Assembly: GCF_000374645.1 (NCBI RefSeq)
Contig: NZ_KB894800.1
Coordinates: 106,589-170,588 of the forward strand
Reading direction: 5' to 3'
From: Arhodomonas aquaeolei DSM 8974
GTDB lineage: Bacteria; Pseudomonadota; Gammaproteobacteria; Nitrococcales; Nitrococcaceae
DNA: 64,000 bases
The notes beneath the pieces are model-generated. The model did no database searches and was not told the origin of the DNA. It was given only the letters and a program-made list of their open reading frames with translations. The position numbers and the translations under genes were made by a program. Shown here in pieces: positions 18,986-31,588 of the stretch (position 1 is its first letter; each line of letters opens with the position of its first letter).

Positions 18986-20287
18986 GTGGGCACGCTGGAA
19001 GTCGGCCTCGCCCTGATGGCACTGCTGTTCGTCCTGCTCGCCGGCGGCGTGTGGGTGGCGATCAGCCTCACGGTGGTGGCCTATGCCGGGCTCGCGCTGT
19101 TCTCCTCCGCCCCCGCCGGGCTGGTGCTCGGCTCCAGCCTCTGGGGCGCGGTGTCGAGCTGGTCGCTGGCGCCGCTGCCGCTGTTCGTGTGGATGGGCGA
19201 GATCCTGTTCCGCTCGCGGCTGTCCGAGGACATGTACGCCGGGCTCGCACCGTGGCTGCGGCGCCTGCCCGGACGCCTGCTGCACGTCAACGTGCTCGGC
19301 TGCGGCATCTTCGCCGCGGTATCCGGCTCGTCGGCGGCCACCGCCGCGACCATCGGCCGCATGTCCATCCCCGAGCTGCGCCGGCGGGGCTACGACGAGC
19401 GCATGATCATCGGCACCCTCGCCGGCTCGGGCACCCTCGGGCTGCTCATCCCGCCGTCGATCATCCTCATCGTCTACGGCGTCAGCGCCCAGCTCTCCAT
19501 CGCCCGGCTGTTCATGGCCGGGGTGCTCCCCGGCGCGGTGCTGGTGGTGCTGTTCATGGGCTACATCGTCACCTGGTCGCTGCTCCACCCCGGGCGCAAT
19601 CCGCCGGCGGACCCGGCCCTGCCCCTCGGCGAGCGGCTGCGCGCCTCCGCCCGGCTGGCCCCGGTGATCGCGCTGATCGCCGGCGTGATCGGCTCGATCT
19701 ACGCCGGTATCGCCACGCCCACCGAGGCCGCGGCCATCGGCGTGGCGGGCGCGCTGGTGCTCTCCGCGGTGACCGGCGGGCTGACACTGGCGAGCTTCCG
19801 CGACGGGCTGATGGGCGCGACCCGGACCTCGTGCATGATCGTGTTCATCCTCGCCGGCGCCGCCTTCCTCACCACCGCCATGGGCTATACCGGCATCCCC
19901 CGGGCGCTGGCGGAGTGGATCGCGGCACTCGGGCTCTCGCCGGTAGCGCTGATCGCCGCGCTTACCGTATTCTTCGTGGTGCTGGGCTGCTTCCTCGACG
20001 GCATCTCGGTGGTGGTGCTCACCACGTCGGTGATCCTGCCCATGGTGAACGCCGCCGGCATCGACCCGCTGTGGTTCGGCATCTTCCTGGTGGTCGTGGT
20101 GGAGATGTCGCAGATCACCCCGCCGGTGGGCTTCAACCTGTTCGTGCTCCAGGGGCTGACAGGGCGCAACATCTTCCGCATCGCCGGCGCCTCGCTGCCG
20201 TTCTTCCTGGTGCTGCTGAGCGCCGTCGTCATCCTGGTGGTCTTCCCGGAGCTGGCGACCTGGCTGCCGCAGCAGATGGCGCGCTAG
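18986..20287 (+). CDS. dctM: TRAP transporter large permease (DctM)
   Basis: This 433-residue membrane protein of the DctM/SiaM family has about 12 hydrophobic segments. Conserved segments include GSSAATAATIG, the GTLGLLIPPSI substrate and sodium region, and EMSQITPPVGFNLFVLQG near the C-terminus. It starts with GTG directly abutting the dctQ stop. It completes a DctPQM operon upstream of the oxoprolinase gene, from which it is separated by 172 nt. Confidence 0.95.
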   Translation: MGTLEVGLALMALLFVLLAGGVWVAISLTVVAYAGLALFSSAPAGLVLGSSLWGAVSSWSLAPLPLFVWMGEILFRSRLSEDMYAGLAPWLRRLPGRLLHVNVLGCGIFAAVSGSSAATAATIGRMSIPELRRRGYDERMIIGTLAGSGTLGLLIPPSIILIVYGVSAQLSIARLFMAGVLPGAVLVVLFMGYIVTWSLLHPGRNPPADPALPLGERLRASARLAPVIALIAGVIGSIYAGIATPTEAAAIGVAGALVLSAVTGGLTLASFRDGLMGATRTSCMIVFILAGAAFLTTAMGYTGIPRALAEWIAALGLSPVALIAALTVFFVVLGCFLDGISVVVLTTSVILPMVNAAGIDPLWFGIFLVVVVEMSQITPPVGFNLFVLQGLTGRNIFRIAGASLPFFLVLLSAVVILVVFPELATWLPQQMAR

Positions 20288-20459
20288 GGACGGACCCCGC
20301 CGACCCGCGCGACGGAACGCCTCCGACGAACCCGGCCGTACCGGTGTGCCACCCCCGCACCGGACGCCAGACGTACCATGACGGTCCCGGCCGGCAGGGC
20401 TCACCCGCCACCGGCCCGGTGACCGGATTCGACACACGCATCCGAGCCGAGCACAGCCA

Positions 20460-24086
<3,627 letters not shown>

Positions 24087-24099
24087 CGCTCCCTGCGTA

Positions 24100-24510
24100 T
24101 CACGGGCGCCGCCAGCGGGCGGCGCCCGTCTCGATGCCCTCGAACACCCGGCCGAGGGGCGTGCGCACGATGACCAGTCCGAGGGCCACCCCGACGCCGT
24201 TGGCCGCGGCGTCCGCCAGCGACATCGTGCGCTCGCCGCCCAGTCCCTGCAGCCCCTCCAGGACCAGCCCGATCACGAACAGCAGCAGCGCCACGGTGGG
24301 CACCCGCCGCCGCCACGCCTGGGCGAACCACCAGGCGAGGACGGCGTAGGCGAGCGCGTGCTGGGCCTTGTCCCAGGACAGCCCCACCGGCGGGCTCGGC
24401 GGCGCCGGCGTCAGCGACAGCCATACCACCAACGCGAGCACCGCGAATGCGCCCGCACGCCAGAGCCGCGGATGACGCAGCCGCCCTGTCCTGAACCCGG
24501 AACCCTGCAT
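24100..24510 (-). CDS. VanZ-like small membrane protein
   Basis: This 136-residue protein has three to four hydrophobic segments (~10-28, 45-60, 66-84 and 92-110). The family signature is WDKAQHALAYAVLAWW, followed by FVIGLVLEGLQGL and SLADAAANGVG with a conserved Asp. VanZ-like proteins of this size are common in Proteobacteria, often near polysaccharide genes, and their role is unclear; glycopeptide resistance is not implied. The ATG at 24510 is preferred because the upstream frame runs into the MITE-like element that borders it. Its promoter must lie within or beyond that element. Confidence 0.75.
   Translation of the reverse strand: MQGSGFRTGRLRHPRLWRAGAFAVLALVVWLSLTPAPPSPPVGLSWDKAQHALAYAVLAWWFAQAWRRRVPTVALLLFVIGLVLEGLQGLGGERTMSLADAAANGVGVALGLVIVRTPLGRVFEGIETGAARWRRP
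24102..24129. terminator. Hairpin at the convergent oplAH/VanZ end
   Basis: A perfect 12-bp stem ACGGGCGCCGCC (24102-24113) pairs with GGCGGCGCCCGT (24118-24129), with the 4-nt loop AGCG. It starts 16 nt after the oplAH stop and overlaps the last codons of the convergent VanZ-like gene, so it can serve both transcripts. Confidence 0.6.
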
Positions 24511-24528
24511 ATCGTCCCCGCAATCCTG

Positions 24529-24796
24529 AGAGCCTGTTTCAGTAGACCGCATGCATCGCGTTGCGTCTGAGCGTCCGCCACGCAAGGCGCGTGCGACGCG
24601 GTGTGGTCATTTCACATAAGGAACGCGCAACGCCGCGTGGTGGGCGCTCAGACCCAACCCTGTGGGGCGCTCGTCTGTGACCCCGGGGCGGTGTCAGGGC
24701 CTTCTTATGTACCGCCGGGCACACCGCGTCGGCCCATCCTGGCCCCGAAACCACACGCGAGCGCCGCGGCGTATGCGGCCTACTGAAACAGGCTCT
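24529..24796. mobile_element. MITE-like element with perfect 17-bp terminal inverted repeats
   Basis: AGAGCCTGTTTCAGTAG (24529-24545) and CTACTGAAACAGGCTCT (24780-24796) are perfect inverted repeats bounding 268 bp without a convincing gene. Inside, 24554-24590 and ~24620-24658 form a second, imperfect inverted repeat around a short AT-richer loop (ATTTCACATAAGG), so the left half can fold as a long hairpin. I see no clear target-site duplication. It lies between the VanZ-like gene and the DUF924 gene. The structure fits a non-autonomous MITE, but no transposase or second copy is in the window. Confidence 0.65.
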
Positions 24797-24975
24797 TAAT
24801 GACCGACACAGTCGTATACCACACCAGGGCCAGCGCGTGGGCAGTGTAACCGGAGGGTGACGGCATGCCCGGCGCCGATGCCGCGACGGGCGTCGATGTC
24901 GAGCGGGCCGGCCGACGCTGGCACTGCGACGGGCACGACGGCACAATGCCCGGACCATTCGTTGCGGAAAGGCCG

Positions 24976-25593
24976 ATGAGCGAGCGACACGAGGCGATCC
25001 TGAGCTACTGGTTCGGCGGCGACGCCGCCGATCGGGACGACGGCGCCATCGCCGGGGAGCGCATGGACCTGTGGTTCCGTGCTGACGACACCGTGGATGC
25101 GGAGATCGAGGCCGAATTCGGCGCCCTGCTCCAGCTCGCCCGCCGCGGCGAGTGCGACACCTGGGGCGAGAGCCCGCGCGGACGGCTGGCGCTGATCGTG
25201 CTGCTGGACCAGTTCTCCCGCAATATCTTCCGTGACACCCCGGACGCCTTCGCCAGCGACCGCCTCGCCCTGGCGCATTCCCTGGAGGGCCAGACGCAGG
25301 ACCAGGACCTCGCCCTGCGCCCGGTGGAGCGGCTGTTCTTCTACATGCCCATGATGCACGCCGAGTCACTGCCGGTGCAGGACCGCGCCGTGCAGCGTTT
25401 CGAGGAACTGGTCACCGCCGTACCCGAGCCCGAGCGCGCCCCGTTCGAGCGCTCGCTCAAGGCGGCCCGGGAACACCGGGACACCATCCTGCGCTTCGAT
25501 CGTTTCCCGCACCGCAACCGCATCCTCAACCGCGATAGCACCCCGGCGGAGACGGATTTCCTGGCACGCGGGCAGCCAGCCGACGCCCCATGA
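24976..25593 (+). CDS. DUF924 family protein
   Basis: This 205-residue helical, TPR-like protein is of unknown function. Family hallmarks are ILSYWFGGDA, LWFRADDTVDAEI, LIVLLDQFSRNIFRDT, FFYMPMMHAESL and HRDTILRFDRFPHRN. The ATG at 24976 begins at the conserved MSERHEAIL; an in-frame start at 24865 would add 37 poorly conserved residues. Its stop overlaps the start of the GGDEF/EAL gene by 4 nt, so the two are probably co-translated. Confidence 0.9.
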   Translation: MSERHEAILSYWFGGDAADRDDGAIAGERMDLWFRADDTVDAEIEAEFGALLQLARRGECDTWGESPRGRLALIVLLDQFSRNIFRDTPDAFASDRLALAHSLEGQTQDQDLALRPVERLFFYMPMMHAESLPVQDRAVQRFEELVTAVPEPERAPFERSLKAAREHRDTILRFDRFPHRNRILNRDSTPAETDFLARGQPADAP

Positions 25594-28418
25594 CCGGTCT
25601 CCGCGGCCCGGGCATCACCGCGGACACCCAGCTCCGGGACCTGCTCACCCTGCTCGCCGGCCCCGGCAGCCGCGCCTGGGCCGTGCGCGCCACGGCCACC
25701 GGCCACCTGTGTGTGGACGACACCGGAACCAGCCGCGTCCTCGCCCCCTCGCCGGGGCTGCGGACATGCCTGCGGGATTCGCTCCGGCGCCCCTGTCCCC
25801 TCCCCGCCCCGCTACTGGCCGAGCTGCCCGGTGCGGCCGCGATCGTGGGCGACGGCTGGATCGCGGCATGCACGAACCCCGGGGGCGACGACGAGTGGCT
25901 GGTCGTCGCCGGCCCGTCCGCCGGCGATAGCACCCGCATCGCCGCCGCGGCCCGCCGGCGCCGCCAGCACCGGCGCCTGGCCACCGCCGTGGACGAGGCC
26001 CAGACCGTCCTGGACGCCCTGCCCTTCCCGGTCTTCTACAAGGACGAGTCGTCCCGCTACCGCGGCTGCAACCGGTCGTTCGCCGAGGTGGTCTCCGGCG
26101 CCGGCCCCGCCGGCCTCGTCGGCTACCACCCGGACCGTTTCCTGAGCCAGGAGCACCTCGCCACCCACCACGAGATCGACCAGGCGCTGTGGCGCGGTGA
26201 GCACGAGGAACTGCCCTACGAGCTCGCCTTCGATGACGGCTCCGGCACGCCGCGCGAGGTGCGCTGCCACAAGCGCCTGACCCGGACCGGACACGGCGAG
26301 CGACTGATCGTCGGCGCCCTGCTGGACGTCAGCGACCACCGGCGCACCGAGCGCGCGCTGCAGGCGAGCGAGGCCCGGCTCTACCGATTCATCGAGGAGT
26401 CGCCGGACGCCTACTTCCTGCTGGACGAGACCGGTGTCATCCTGCGCGCCAACCGCGGCGCCACCCGCCTGACCGGCGCGGACGACGAGACGCTGGTCGG
26501 GGCACCGCTCTGGCCCTGGCTGGGTGCGACGGACCCCCGCGCCGAGCCCCCGGGCCCGGGCCTGCTGGACGCCGCCGGAGGGCCGCAGTGCCTGGAGGCG
26601 GTGCTGCGGCACGCCGACGGAGAGGCGATCCCGGTGGAGCTGCGCATCAGCGAGATCGCGGACGACGGCGCCACCCAGCGCCTGTGCGTGGCCACGGACA
26701 TCCGCGAACGGCATCGTGCGCAGGCCCGCATGCGCCGCCACGAACGGATGTTCCGGGACGTCTTCGAGGCCTCGGAAGACGCCATTCTGATTCTCGACGG
26801 CGACCGTTTCGTGGAGTGCAACCAGGCGACACTGGACGTGCTCGGCGCGCGCCACCTGGAACGGGAGGCGGTGCTGCCGTTCACGCCCTGGGACGTCTCC
26901 CCGCCGACCCAGCCGGACGGCACCGACTCCCGGATCAAGGCGCAGCAGATGATCGCGCTCGCCCACTATCGTCACTTCCACCGCTTCGAGTGGCTGTGCC
27001 GCGGCTTCGACGGCCAGGATATCCCCATCGAGGCGACCATGACGACCATCGCCTACAACGGCCGCACTGCGCTCTACACGGTCTGCGTCGACATCAGCGA
27101 GCGGCGCCGTCACGAGGAGGAGGCCTTCAGCCTCGCCTACTACGACCCGCTCACCGGCCTGCCGAACCGCCGGCTGCTCCAGCGCCGCGCCGTGGACACG
27201 ATCCGCGAGCACCAGGCCGGCGGGCGCAGCCTCGGCGTGCTCTACCTGGACCTGGACCGGTTCAAGGACATCAACGACACCCAGGGCCACAAGACCGGTG
27301 ACGGCATCCTCGCGACCATCGCCGACCGGCTCGCCGACAGGCTGCGCCCGGGCGACACCCTCGCCCGGCTCGGCGGCGACGAGTTCGCCGTGCTCTGCCC
27401 GGACTGCGACGCGGCCGTTCTGGACGAGGTCGTCGACGACCTGGGACGGGCGTTCGAGTCGCCACTCCCCCTCGCCGGCGGCGAGGTGCGGCTGGACTGC
27501 AGCATCGGCGGCGTCCTCTGCCCGCAGGACGGCACCAGCCTGGACGCCCTGCTCCAGCACGCCGACATCGCCATGTACGAGGCCAAGGCCGCCGGCAGGC
27601 GCTTCATGCGCTACGCGCCGCACCACGGCGCCGCCGTGCAGGAACGCGTTCAGCTCGAACAGGCCCTGGCGCGGGCGGTGGAACAGGACGCCCTCACCCT
27701 CTGGTACCAGCCGCGGGTCTGCACCCGCAGCGGGCGCATCGAGAGCGTCGAGGCCCTGGCCCGCTGGATCCCGGCCGACGGCGTGGCGATCTCACCCGGG
27801 CGGTTCATCCCGCTGGCCGAGCAGACCGGGCTGATCGTCGCCATCGGTGCACAGCTGCGCCGCCGCGCCGCACACCAGGCCAGAGCGTGGGCGGAACAGG
27901 GCTATCCGCTGCGCATGGCGGTCAACATCAGCCCGCTGGAGCTGGAGGCGCCGCGTTTCGCGGAAGAGATACTGGCGACCATCGACAGCGGCGGACTCGA
28001 CCCGGCCCAGCTGGAACTGGAGATCACCGAAGGGACATTCATGCGCGACCCGGAGCGCAACGCGGCCACCCTCTCACGGCTGCGCAGCGCCGGCGTGCAC
28101 ATCACCATCGACGACTTCGGGATCGGCTACTCGTCGCTCTCCCACCTCAAGTGCCTGCCGGTGGACACCCTCAAGCTCGACCGCAGCCTGATCAACCAGG
28201 TGGACGAGGACGCCCACGAGGCGGCGATCGTGCAGGCGGTACTGGCGCTCGCCGACCGGCTCTCGCTCAACGTCATCGCCGAGGGCATGGAGACGGCGTC
28301 CCAGGCGGCGGCGCTGGACGCCCTCGGCTGCACCCTCCACCAGGGCTTCCACTACGCCCATCCCGTCCAGCCGGAGGCATTCCCCCTCGGGCGGATCTAC
28401 CGCGACCCGGACCGCTGA
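25590..28418 (+). CDS. PAS-PAS-PAS-GGDEF-EAL cyclic-di-GMP protein
   Basis: This 942-residue protein has an unassigned N-terminal segment (~1-130), three PAS domains (~140-250, 260-370 and 385-500), a GGDEF domain with LGGDEF and an RPGD I-site, and an EAL domain with VEALARW, ITEGTF, DDFGIGY and TLKLDRS. Both catalytic signatures look intact, so it could make or degrade c-di-GMP. No membrane segments are visible. Its ATG overlaps the DUF924 stop (ATGA). It ends 45 nt from the convergent sirtuin gene. Confidence 0.92.
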   Translation: MTGLRGPGITADTQLRDLLTLLAGPGSRAWAVRATATGHLCVDDTGTSRVLAPSPGLRTCLRDSLRRPCPLPAPLLAELPGAAAIVGDGWIAACTNPGGDDEWLVVAGPSAGDSTRIAAAARRRRQHRRLATAVDEAQTVLDALPFPVFYKDESSRYRGCNRSFAEVVSGAGPAGLVGYHPDRFLSQEHLATHHEIDQALWRGEHEELPYELAFDDGSGTPREVRCHKRLTRTGHGERLIVGALLDVSDHRRTERALQASEARLYRFIEESPDAYFLLDETGVILRANRGATRLTGADDETLVGAPLWPWLGATDPRAEPPGPGLLDAAGGPQCLEAVLRHADGEAIPVELRISEIADDGATQRLCVATDIRERHRAQARMRRHERMFRDVFEASEDAILILDGDRFVECNQATLDVLGARHLEREAVLPFTPWDVSPPTQPDGTDSRIKAQQMIALAHYRHFHRFEWLCRGFDGQDIPIEATMTTIAYNGRTALYTVCVDISERRRHEEEAFSLAYYDPLTGLPNRRLLQRRAVDTIREHQAGGRSLGVLYLDLDRFKDINDTQGHKTGDGILATIADRLADRLRPGDTLARLGGDEFAVLCPDCDAAVLDEVVDDLGRAFESPLPLAGGEVRLDCSIGGVLCPQDGTSLDALLQHADIAMYEAKAAGRRFMRYAPHHGAAVQERVQLEQALARAVEQDALTLWYQPRVCTRSGRIESVEALARWIPADGVAISPGRFIPLAEQTGLIVAIGAQLRRRAAHQARAWAEQGYPLRMAVNISPLELEAPRFAEEILATIDSGGLDPAQLELEITEGTFMRDPERNAATLSRLRSAGVHITIDDFGIGYSSLSHLKCLPVDTLKLDRSLINQVDEDAHEAAIVQAVLALADRLSLNVIAEGMETASQAAALDALGCTLHQGFHYAHPVQPEAFPLGRIYRDPDR

Positions 28419-28462
28419 ACCCGCTGCCGTGACCGCTGGCGGCGCGGGACGACCGTACGGCC

Positions 28463-29356
28463 CTACCCCCGCCACGCCCCCACCCCGGCCGCCAGGGCGG
28501 GCAGGACCTCGGCGCAGTCGCCGGTCACGCGGAAGGCGAGCTCGCCCTCGGCGCGGGTGACGCCGCGGCCGACCGCCACCACGGGGATGCCGCGGTCGAC
28601 GGCGGCGCGCACGAACCGGTAGCCGGACCAGACCATGAGCGAGGAGCCGGCGACCAGCAGCAGACCCGCCCGCTCCAGGGCCGCCATCGCCAGCGTCACG
28701 CGCTCGCCGGGCACCCCCTCACCGAAGAACACGACGCCGGGCTTGAGGACGCCGCCGCAACGCCGGCAGGCGGGCACGCGGAAGGCATCGTAGTCCACGT
28801 CATCGAGGTCGGCGTCGCCGTCCGGGGCATGGCTCGCGGCGATACCCGCCCAGTCCGGGTTGTCGTGGAGCAGAGTTTCCTGGAAGGCGTGACGGTCGAT
28901 CACCGCACCACAATCCAGGCACTCCACCCGGTCGAGCCGGCCGTGAAGGTCGACCACACCGGTGGCGCCCGAGCGCTGGTGCAATCCGTCCACGTTCTGG
29001 GTCACCACGCCGCTCAGCCGGCCGGCGACGGCCAGCGCCGCCACCGCCCGGTGGGCGTCATTGGGCCGGGCCGCGGCGACCCGCGCCCAGCCCACCAGGC
29101 TGCGGGCCCAGTAACGCCGGCGGTTGGCCGCACTGCCCACGAAGGCCTGGTACTGCATCGGCGCCCGACCCTTCCAGCGCCCGCGGTCGTCGCGGTAATC
29201 GGGGATTCCCGAGCCGGTGCTGCAGCCCGCGCCGGTCAGTACCAGGGCACGTGCCTCCGCCAGGCGGGCCACGAGGTCGGCAACCGTCCCCTCCTCCGCC
29301 GGCGGCAGCGGACGGCTGTCGGGTGCACGGGTACGCAGGGGGAGAACGGCGCCCAT
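28463..29356 (-). CDS. NAD-dependent protein deacylase (Sir2 family)
   Basis: This 297-residue sirtuin removes acyl groups from lysine using NAD. The Rossmann motif is [16 protein letters not shown] (~41-56). The catalytic region is [12 protein letters not shown] followed by [10 protein letters not shown], and the zinc-binding pairs are CLDC and CRRC. FFGEGVP and [13 protein letters not shown] complete the NAD site. The class II-like pattern is also seen in NAD-dependent ADP-ribosylating sirtuins. The start is uncertain: ATG at 29356 is used, but ATG at 29392, with AAGGTG 6 nt upstream, would add 12 residues. It is divergent from the Bcr/CflA transporter. Confidence 0.9.
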   Translation of the reverse strand: MGAVLPLRTRAPDSRPLPPAEEGTVADLVARLAEARALVLTGAGCSTGSGIPDYRDDRGRWKGRAPMQYQAFVGSAANRRRYWARSLVGWARVAAARPNDAHRAVAALAVAGRLSGVVTQNVDGLHQRSGATGVVDLHGRLDRVECLDCGAVIDRHAFQETLLHDNPDWAGIAASHAPDGDADLDDVDYDAFRVPACRRCGGVLKPGVVFFGEGVPGERVTLAMAALERAGLLLVAGSSLMVWSGYRFVRAAVDRGIPVVAVGRGVTRAEGELAFRVTGDCAEVLPALAAGVGAWRG

Positions 29357-29556
29357 GATCGGGGACCCTCGGTCGACGGGACGTCCCCGCATCATACCCA
29401 CCTTACGGCAGCGATTGTCAGGCATTGGCCGGAGGCCGCGCACCGATCGTCGGGCTTGAAGGGCCCGGATCTCGCCACCATAAAAGGTTGCATGCTAATA
29501 TTCCCCGTTCTAACGCCCCGGCGGAATTCACCCGCCGGCGGCCAGCGGAGCCATCC

Positions 29557-30801
29557 ATGACGCGAGCGACGATCAACGGCGGGCTGGGCCTGATACTCAT
29601 CCTTGGCCTGCTCACGGCCTTCGGCCCCATGTCCATCGACTTCTATCTGCCCGGGCTGCCCGCCCTGGCGGACGAGCTCGGCGTGTCCGCGGCATCCGCC
29701 CAGCAGAGCCTGAGCGTATTCTTCATCGGGCTCGCGGCGGGCCAGCTCATCTACGGCCCCTTTTCCGACCGTTTCGGCCGCCGGCCGGTGCTGGCCTTCA
29801 GTATCGTGCTCTACCTGGTGGCGAGCCTGGTGTGCGCCGCCGCGGACAGCCTGCCGATGCTGCTGGCGGCCCGGGGTCTGCAGGGGCTGGGCGCCGGTGC
29901 CGGCCCGGTGGTCTCGCGCGCCATCATCCGCGACACCTACCGCGGCAGCCAGGCCGCCCGGATCCTGTCCTTCGTCATCCTGGTGATGGCGGTGGCACCG
30001 CTGCTGGCGCCGCTGGTCGGCGGCCAGATCGTCGCCGGGCTCGGCTGGCGCGGCATCTTCTGGGTGCTGGCCGGTTTCGCCGCGGTCTGCCTGGTTACCG
30101 TGGGCACCGCCCTGGCGGAGACCAACGGCCGCGAGCACCGCGACGGTGCGCCGCTGGCCGCGCACTTCGCCGCCTACGGCGTGCTCCTGCGCGACCGCCG
30201 GTCGCTGGCGTTCCTGATCTGCGGCGGCATGGCCTTCGGTGCGCTGTTCGCCTACGTCTCCAGCAGCTCGTTCATCTACATCGACGTCTACGGGGTCAGC
30301 CCCCGGGCCTTCGGCTTCTATTTCGCCGCCAACGTGGTCGGGCTGGTACTCGCGAACCTGGTCAACAGCCAGCTCGTGGCACGCTTCGGCTACCACCGGC
30401 TGCTCGCGGTCGGCTCAACGGTGACCTTTGCCAGCAGCGTGGTTCTGCTCCTCGACAGTCTGACCGGCTTCGGCGGGCTCGCCGGGATCGCCCTGCCGCT
30501 GTTCTTCGCGGTGGGCATGGTCGGGCTGGTCGGCGCCAACACCGTGGCCGGCCTGCTCGACGCCTATCCGAACAACGCCGGCGCGGCATCGGCCCTGTTC
30601 GGCTTCTTCCAGTTCGGGCTCGGCGCCCTCGCCGGCGGGATGGTCGGCGCCGTGGGCCTCTCCCCCGCGGTGGACATGGCGGTGGTGATGGTGCTGTGCG
30701 CCGCGGTGAGCTTCACCGCCGGGCGGCGCCTGCTCGCCGGCGAGGCCCGGGAGCGCAGCCGTGGCGGGGAGACCGCCGCGCGCTGCAGCGAGGCCGCCTG
30801 A
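29557..30801 (+). CDS. Bcr/CflA-type multidrug MFS exporter
   Basis: This 414-residue protein has 12 hydrophobic segments of the DHA1 family. The N-terminal GPMSIDFYLPGLPALADELG is diagnostic for Bcr/CflA proteins. Motif A reads GPFSDRFGRRPV after TM2, and LQGLGAGAGPVVSRAIIRD matches TM4-TM5 motifs. Family members export drugs such as bicyclomycin and chloramphenicol, or cysteine. The ATG at 29557 has AGCGGAG 7-13 nt upstream. It is divergent from the sirtuin gene. Confidence 0.93.
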   Translation: MTRATINGGLGLILILGLLTAFGPMSIDFYLPGLPALADELGVSAASAQQSLSVFFIGLAAGQLIYGPFSDRFGRRPVLAFSIVLYLVASLVCAAADSLPMLLAARGLQGLGAGAGPVVSRAIIRDTYRGSQAARILSFVILVMAVAPLLAPLVGGQIVAGLGWRGIFWVLAGFAAVCLVTVGTALAETNGREHRDGAPLAAHFAAYGVLLRDRRSLAFLICGGMAFGALFAYVSSSSFIYIDVYGVSPRAFGFYFAANVVGLVLANLVNSQLVARFGYHRLLAVGSTVTFASSVVLLLDSLTGFGGLAGIALPLFFAVGMVGLVGANTVAGLLDAYPNNAGAASALFGFFQFGLGALAGGMVGAVGLSPAVDMAVVMVLCAAVSFTAGRRLLAGEARERSRGGETAARCSEAA

Positions 30802-30919
30802 GCGGCCGGGGCCGCGACAAGCACGCCGCCGGCGCACACCGCATCCGGCGCGTGACAAGGCCTCCGGGAGGATGGGTATGATCCCGGCTCAATCATGAGC
30901 CTGCCGGGGGAGGCCGGAC

Positions 30920-31576
30920 ATGCCGCGGCGATGGATACTGGCGGCCGCAGTCGCGGCCTGCCTGGTCACACTCACCACCCGGGCCGCCACCGGGACGGGC
31001 CCGGTGACACTGGTTCGGGAGGCCGTGGACGAAGGGCTCGTGTTCGTGCGCACCCACGCCGCCACCCTGGCCGACGAGCCCGCGTGCACGCGGGCGTTCA
31101 TCGAGCGGCACTACCGCGAGCTCCTCGACCCCACGCTGGCGGCCCGGTTCGTGGCCGGACCGTACTGGGCCGACGCCCCTCCCGGGGCGCGGACGCGCTT
31201 CACCCGCGCCCTCACCGATCACCTCGTGGCGGTGTACGCCACCGCCGTCAGCGTGTTCGCACCACGCATCGTCGAGTTCGCGCGCACCGGCGACATCGGC
31301 TACCGGCTGATCCGGCAGGACGGGCGTCGTGCGGTGGTACGGGTTGCCCTGCGGCCGCAGGACCGGCGCGACGTCGACGTGGACATCCTGCTCCACCGCC
31401 CGGGGGAACGCTGGCTGGTGCACGATGCCCGCGTCGCCGGCATCAGCCTGCTCGCGATCTTCCGCCAGGCCTTCCGGCCCCGGCTCGCCCGAGAGGGGCT
31501 CGCCGGGGTCAGCGACGCGCTGGAACGTCACCGCCACGCGGGCGGGGGCCCGCCGGAGACGGCCCCCTGCCGCTGA
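30920..31576 (+). CDS. MlaC/Ttg2D-like periplasmic phospholipid-binding protein
   Basis: This 218-residue protein has a signal peptide (residues ~1-23, ending TRA) and the MlaC fold: FIERHYRELLDPTLAARFVAG, then RFTRALTDHLVAVYATAV and WLVHDARVAGISLL. MlaC shuttles phospholipids between outer and inner membrane with MlaA and MlaFEDB. None of those genes is adjacent, so it is an orphan paralogue or belongs to a locus elsewhere. The ATG at 30920 has GGGGAGG about 8 nt upstream. It ends 12 nt before the convergent nitrilase-like gene. Confidence 0.85.
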   Translation: MPRRWILAAAVAACLVTLTTRAATGTGPVTLVREAVDEGLVFVRTHAATLADEPACTRAFIERHYRELLDPTLAARFVAGPYWADAPPGARTRFTRALTDHLVAVYATAVSVFAPRIVEFARTGDIGYRLIRQDGRRAVVRVALRPQDRRDVDVDILLHRPGERWLVHDARVAGISLLAIFRQAFRPRLAREGLAGVSDALERHRHAGGGPPETAPCR

Positions 31577-31588
31577 GCGGTGCCGCAG

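Noticed and set aside
24100-24510. Glycopeptide resistance gene vanZ
   Set aside because: It shares only the VanZ fold; there is no vanA, vanH or vanX, and the host is Gram-negative.
24520-24805. Target-site duplication around the MITE-like element
   Set aside because: The flanks CAATCCTG and TAATGACC show no convincing direct repeat, so none is claimed.
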